Positions 4,575 to 7,599 of a stretch of DNA of 7,599 nt are shown piece by piece. Source of the stretch: JALYIM01 sp040003205 (lineage in GTDB: Bacteria > Acidobacteriota > Terriglobia > Terriglobales > Acidobacteriaceae); contig JBDUDA010000146.1 in assembly GCA_040003205.1 (NCBI GenBank), positions 1 through 7,599 on the forward strand, read 5' to 3'. Numbering within the stretch: the stretch's first letter is position 1; each line of letters begins with the position of its first letter. The notes below the pieces were generated by a model that was not told the DNA's origin, did no database searches, and was given only the letters and a program-made list of their open reading frames with translations. The translations under genes were made by a program, and so were the position numbers.

Positions 4575-7424
4575 ATGACAAAAGAACTATACGTTTCTTC
4601 CACTCCACACGAAACCAAAGTGGGGATGGTAGAAGACGACCTACTCGCAGAAATTTACCTCGAACGCGAAAACGAATACACCCTGGCAGGATCCATCTAC
4701 AAAGGCCGGGTGACGCGCGTTCTTCCCGGAATGCAGTCTGCATTTGTGGACATTGGCTTGGAGCGAGACGCGTTTCTTTACGTCTCCGACTTCATGGAAC
4801 TGGAAGACCACGAAGACGTTGATGACATTCCCGCCAACCGGCCTGTGCAGGACGTTCAACCAGAGCGTCAAATCGTAAGGCATGAACCGCAACCCAGAGA
4901 GGTGAACCCTGGGAGTGGCGAACGCTCACTCGCGGCAGATTCTCAGGTGGAATCTGAGCCTGAAGGGGATTCATCGCAGCCGTCCACGGGTCAAGAAACC
5001 TCGCAGGGAGAAGATACGGAGGGCCGTGGCAACTGGCGCAGCCGACGTCGCCGCCGCGGACGCCGCGGGGAACGCATGCCGGATTCGAAATTTGCGTCTG
5101 CGACTGGCGAAAGTTCGCACGAGACGCAGCGTCCCGAACGGACAGACCGTCCGGAGAAAAGTGAAAGAACAGACCGCCCTGAGAGAAACGACCGAAGCGA
5201 ACGCTCCGAACGTCCGGCGCGAGCGGACCGAAATGACTACGGCCCGCCTCCTGGATATCAGCCGATCCTATTGCCGGGAGAATCGATATCGAAGTACGCA
5301 AAGTTAACGGCGCCTAAGGCGTCGTCGCTTCCGACCGATAAACAGGAATCTCGATCCTCATTTACCCCGACTTCAGAGGATGAACCGCTGTTTGCGAAAT
5401 CAGAGGAAGCGCCTCGCTCTGAGCGCACGGAGGTAAGCGAATCGAAATCCGAGGTTCGCGTCACTGCGGCTCCAGAATTGGCGCGCTTCGACTCAGGCAC
5501 TGAGCGCTGGGATCTTGAACAGAAGCGCCTGCACGAGCAGAATGTCGCCTCCGTGTTTGGACTACCTGATAGTCCTAAAGAAGAACTTAGAGATGAGAGC
5601 AATGAGGGGCAAGGAAACGAAGGGCGCAGCAGTGAGGGAGCCAAGGTCGGCACCCACCCCAGCGAGACCTTGCAGGCCACTTCCGTAGGTACGATCGAGA
5701 CCATTGAGGAGGAAGAGATCGAGGAAGAAGAAGCCGATCTCGCGCATTACGTCGAAGACCTGGAAGAAGATGCGACTTTCGAAGAGATGGAGGAGGAGAC
5801 CCGCGCGGCGGAAGACCACCGGGAGCAGCACACGCAGGATATAGCGGCGGTGGGCGAGCCTGTCATGGAAAGCGAGGAATTCGCTCATGCCGTAGAGCGT
5901 GCGGATGATCATGAGCAAGACATTGCTTCGGACCCAACAGGATTAGTCGAAGCGCAAGCCCCAGTTGATGAGGTGGCTGCGGAAGAAGACGAAGCGGAAG
6001 CAGAGATTGAAGAGGCCCAAGCCGAGGCGGAAGCCATTCTGGACGCTGAAGCCCGTGGGAATGGAGCCCTAGATGCCCGCGTAGAAGTACGAGCTCCTGA
6101 GGCGAACGCGCCTTACACGCAGCGCGCGCCGCGTCCGGGGTATGATCGTCGTCCGCAGAGGGGCGGACGACGTGGCGGAAATACTCGAGGCCCGCGGTTC
6201 CGCCGCAACGAACAGTCGAACCTGCCGCAGATCACCGACCTCCTTAAGGAAGGGCAGGAGATCCTGGTCCAGATTGCCAAAGAGCCCATCAACAAAAAGG
6301 GCGCTCGCATCACCAGCCACATTGCTCTGCCGGGACGATTTCTGGTGTACATGCCGACAGTGAACCACACCGGAGTTTCGCGCAAGATTTCATCCGAGGA
6401 GGAGCGCCAGCGCTTGAAGCGCATCATTCTCAGCGAACGTGAGAACGGACATGGCGGATTTATCGTTCGCACAGCTGCTCAGGGCGCAGATGAAGAAGAA
6501 TTGCGCGCGGATATCCGATTCTTGAAAGGCTTGTGGTCGGAGATTAAGACCCGCGCCGACGACGGCAAAGCGCCAGCTCTTATTTATCACGATCTCAACG
6601 TGGTCGAGCGTGTGTTGCGCGATCAGGTCACCTCTGACTTCTCGGCCATCTGGGTGGACACGGAGCAGGAATACGAACGCATCCTAAGATTCGCGAATCG
6701 CTTTCAACCGGCGCTCGTGCGGAAAGTTAAGCTCTACACCAAAGAGACTCCGCTATTCGAGCAGTTTGGACTAAGCGAAGAAATCAACAAGGCTCTGAAG
6801 TCAAAGGTGTGGCTGAAGAGTGGCGGATACATTGTTATCAATCAGACCGAGGCTCTGGTTGCGATTGATGTAAACACCGGCAAGTATGTCGGCAAGACGA
6901 CGCGACTTGAAGACACTATCGTTAAAACCAACGTTGATGCAATCAAAGAGATTGTCCGCCAGATAAGGTTGCGAGACTTGGGCGGCATCATCATCATTGA
7001 CTTCATCGACATGGATGAGCGCCGTAACCGCCAAAAAGTCATGCAGGCTCTGGAAGAGGCGCTTCGCAATGATCGCGCACCCTCAAAAGTGCTGCAATTT
7101 AACGATTTCGGATTGGTTGCAATCACTCGCAAGCGGGTCAAGCAATCGCTCGAACGAACAATTGGTTCGCCTTGTCCTTATTGCGAATCGACCGGCTTCG
7201 TTAAGTCAGTGACCACGGTGTGCAACGAAATCTATCTGGAGATGCGCAAGCTCGCCAGTCATCTGACGCGGGCAGACGTAATGCTCCGAGTGAATCCTGA
7301 AGTAGCCAAAACGCTCAAGGGCAATAACGGCAAAGCGCTGCTTGAGATGGAAGAGCTTACGAAGAAGACGGTGATCATTAAGAGTGATGCCGCTCTTCAT
7401 CAAGAGCAATTCGACATTAATTAG
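4575..7424 (+). CDS. rng: Ribonuclease E/G with a large insert in the S1 domain
   Basis: This 949-residue endoribonuclease of the RNase E/G family cleaves single-stranded AU-rich RNA in mRNA decay and rRNA/tRNA maturation. Residues 1-73 are the family N-terminus and the first S1-domain strands (YKGRVTRVLPGMQSAFVDIG at 42-61, FLYVSDF at 67-73). Residues 74-552 are an insert. The S1 domain resumes at ITDLLKEGQEILVQIAKEP (553-571). The 5'-sensor/RNase H-like region and the DNase I-like catalytic domain follow. Asp765 (AIDVNTGK) and Asp809 (IIIIDFIDMDE) match the Mg-binding Asp303 and Asp346 of E. coli RNase E. Cys867-Pro-Tyr-Cys870 is the zinc-link motif. The protein ends soon after the small domain, with no C-terminal scaffold. 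Without the insert it would be about 470 residues, like E. coli RNase G (489). The gene stands alone behind a 402-base leader. The symbol could equally be rne; architecture is closer to rng. Confidence 0.96.
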   Translation: MTKELYVSSTPHETKVGMVEDDLLAEIYLERENEYTLAGSIYKGRVTRVLPGMQSAFVDIGLERDAFLYVSDFMELEDHEDVDDIPANRPVQDVQPERQIVRHEPQPREVNPGSGERSLAADSQVESEPEGDSSQPSTGQETSQGEDTEGRGNWRSRRRRRGRRGERMPDSKFASATGESSHETQRPERTDRPEKSERTDRPERNDRSERSERPARADRNDYGPPPGYQPILLPGESISKYAKLTAPKASSLPTDKQESRSSFTPTSEDEPLFAKSEEAPRSERTEVSESKSEVRVTAAPELARFDSGTERWDLEQKRLHEQNVASVFGLPDSPKEELRDESNEGQGNEGRSSEGAKVGTHPSETLQATSVGTIETIEEEEIEEEEADLAHYVEDLEEDATFEEMEEETRAAEDHREQHTQDIAAVGEPVMESEEFAHAVERADDHEQDIASDPTGLVEAQAPVDEVAAEEDEAEAEIEEAQAEAEAILDAEARGNGALDARVEVRAPEANAPYTQRAPRPGYDRRPQRGGRRGGNTRGPRFRRNEQSNLPQITDLLKEGQEILVQIAKEPINKKGARITSHIALPGRFLVYMPTVNHTGVSRKISSEEERQRLKRIILSERENGHGGFIVRTAAQGADEEELRADIRFLKGLWSEIKTRADDGKAPALIYHDLNVVERVLRDQVTSDFSAIWVDTEQEYERILRFANRFQPALVRKVKLYTKETPLFEQFGLSEEINKALKSKVWLKSGGYIVINQTEALVAIDVNTGKYVGKTTRLEDTIVKTNVDAIKEIVRQIRLRDLGGIIIIDFIDMDERRNRQKVMQALEEALRNDRAPSKVLQFNDFGLVAITRKRVKQSLERTIGSPCPYCESTGFVKSVTTVCNEIYLEMRKLASHLTRADVMLRVNPEVAKTLKGNNGKALLEMEELTKKTVIIKSDAALHQEQFDIN
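4794..6230 (+). other. Disordered, charge-patterned insert inside RNase E/G
   Basis: These bases encode residues 74-552 of the rng product. Composition changes in blocks. A short acidic stretch (75-84) is followed by a polar linker and an Arg-rich cluster (RSRRRRRGRRGER, 155-167). Next is a run of degenerate PERxDR-type repeats (187-219). A hydrophobic island, GYQPILLPGESISKYAKL, occupies 227-244. A polar stretch holds a second island (ERWDLEQKRLHEQNVASVFGL, 310-330). Two very acidic segments follow (375-409, with 20 Asp/Glu in the 34 residues 375-408; and 466-492). The insert ends with an RGG-type basic tract (521-544). No enzymatic domain is recognisable. Arg-rich and RGG tracts suggest RNA binding, and the islands could dock partner proteins, both by inference. 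The reading frame is open and uninterrupted across the whole insert. Confidence 0.8.
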
Positions 7425-7428
7425 TTAT

Positions 7429-7574
7429 TGTCATGCTGAGCGAGAGAACCGTTCACGAAGTGAACGGTGAGGGAGTCGAAGCATCCCTACGCCCAATGCG
7501 CTGAGTGGGCAAGAGGGGTCCTTCGACTGCGAGGCTCATTCGCGAGCGAATGAGTCTCTTCGCTCAGGATGACA
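7429..7574 (+). repeat. 146-bp composite palindromic repeat downstream of rng
   Basis: Terminal inverted repeats of 15 bases, TGTCATGCTGAGCGA (7429-7443) and TCGCTCAGGATGACA (7560-7574), match at 14 positions. Inside them AGTCGAAG (7474-7481) mirrors CTTCGACT (7521-7528). Each half carries its own hairpin: ACCGTTCAC/GTGAACGGT (7448-7456 with 7460-7468, loop GAA) on the left, and CTCATTCG/CGAATGAG (7535-7542 with 7547-7554, extendable to 12 bp with one wobble) on the right. A central stem GCCCA/TGGGC (7491-7495 with 7506-7510) joins them. No coding capacity is seen. The element starts four bases after the rng stop and may protect or end the transcript, though no T-tract follows. It resembles a MITE or REP-like intergenic palindrome; the half copy after mrdA belongs to the same family. 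Confidence 0.82.
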
Positions 7575-7599
7575 CGGGGGTAGGTTTAGGATGACACGG
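7566..7599 (+). repeat. 12-bp direct repeat overlapping the right end of the palindrome
   Basis: AGGATGACACGG occurs at 7566-7577 and again at 7588-7599, with ten bases between. The first copy is the right terminus of the palindromic element plus flank. The second may be the edge of another copy cut by the window end, or a local duplication. Confidence 0.6.

Noticed and set aside
4475..4822. Open frame of 115 codons starting in the rng leader
   Set aside because: It overlaps the conserved N-terminus of rng in another frame, has no ribosome site, and encodes an Arg-rich product typical of out-of-frame reading of GC-rich coding sequence.
4792..5704. Antisense frames opposite the rng insert (4792-5301 and 5258-5704)
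   Set aside because: Considered because the insert is low-complexity, but the + frame is continuous and in phase with conserved RNase E/G sequence on both sides, while the antisense products show no family features.

Overview
The window carries, all on the + strand, the cell-elongation (Rod system) genes of a bacterium followed by an RNase E/G gene: the 3' end of probable mreC, then mreD, mrdA (PBP2), rodA and rng. Gene content, the moderate GC content and the style of the intergenic repeats (palindromes built on GTCATSCTGAGCGA and AGTCGAAG, and an array of GARAGCW heptamers) suggest an Acidobacteriota genome of the Koribacter/Terriglobia type. That assignment rests on recognition, not on a search.

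Layout. 1-243: Ala/Pro-rich C-terminal tail of MreC. 245-763: mreD, one base after the mreC stop and probably translationally coupled to it. 764-927: 164-base spacer with only a weak promoter-like candidate. 928-2889: mrdA, with all three transpeptidase motifs intact. 2890-3083: a degenerate hairpin repeat followed by a heptamer array that runs into the rodA start codon and supplies its Shine-Dalgarno sequence. 3084-4172: rodA with the complete SEDS signature. 4173-4574: a 402-base non-coding leader with several stem-loops, the best a branched structure at 4332-4397. 4575-7424: rng, an RNase E/G whose S1 domain is split by a charged, probably disordered insert of about 480 residues. 7425-7599: a 146-bp composite palindrome with near-perfect terminal inverted repeats, then a 12-bp direct repeat.

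How the genes work together. RodA (glycan polymerase) and PBP2 (transpeptidase) form the core peptidoglycan synthase of lateral wall growth. MreC and MreD are its membrane regulators, linked to MreB, whose gene would be expected upstream of this window. RNase E/G starts mRNA decay and rRNA maturation; rng also follows mreBCD closely in E. coli, so the linkage is not unique.

I see no defence system, CRISPR array, transposase, rRNA or tRNA. The least ordinary items are the RNase E/G insert, the repeats in which a conserved frame holds different hairpins, the heptamer array at the rodA start, and the structured rng leader.
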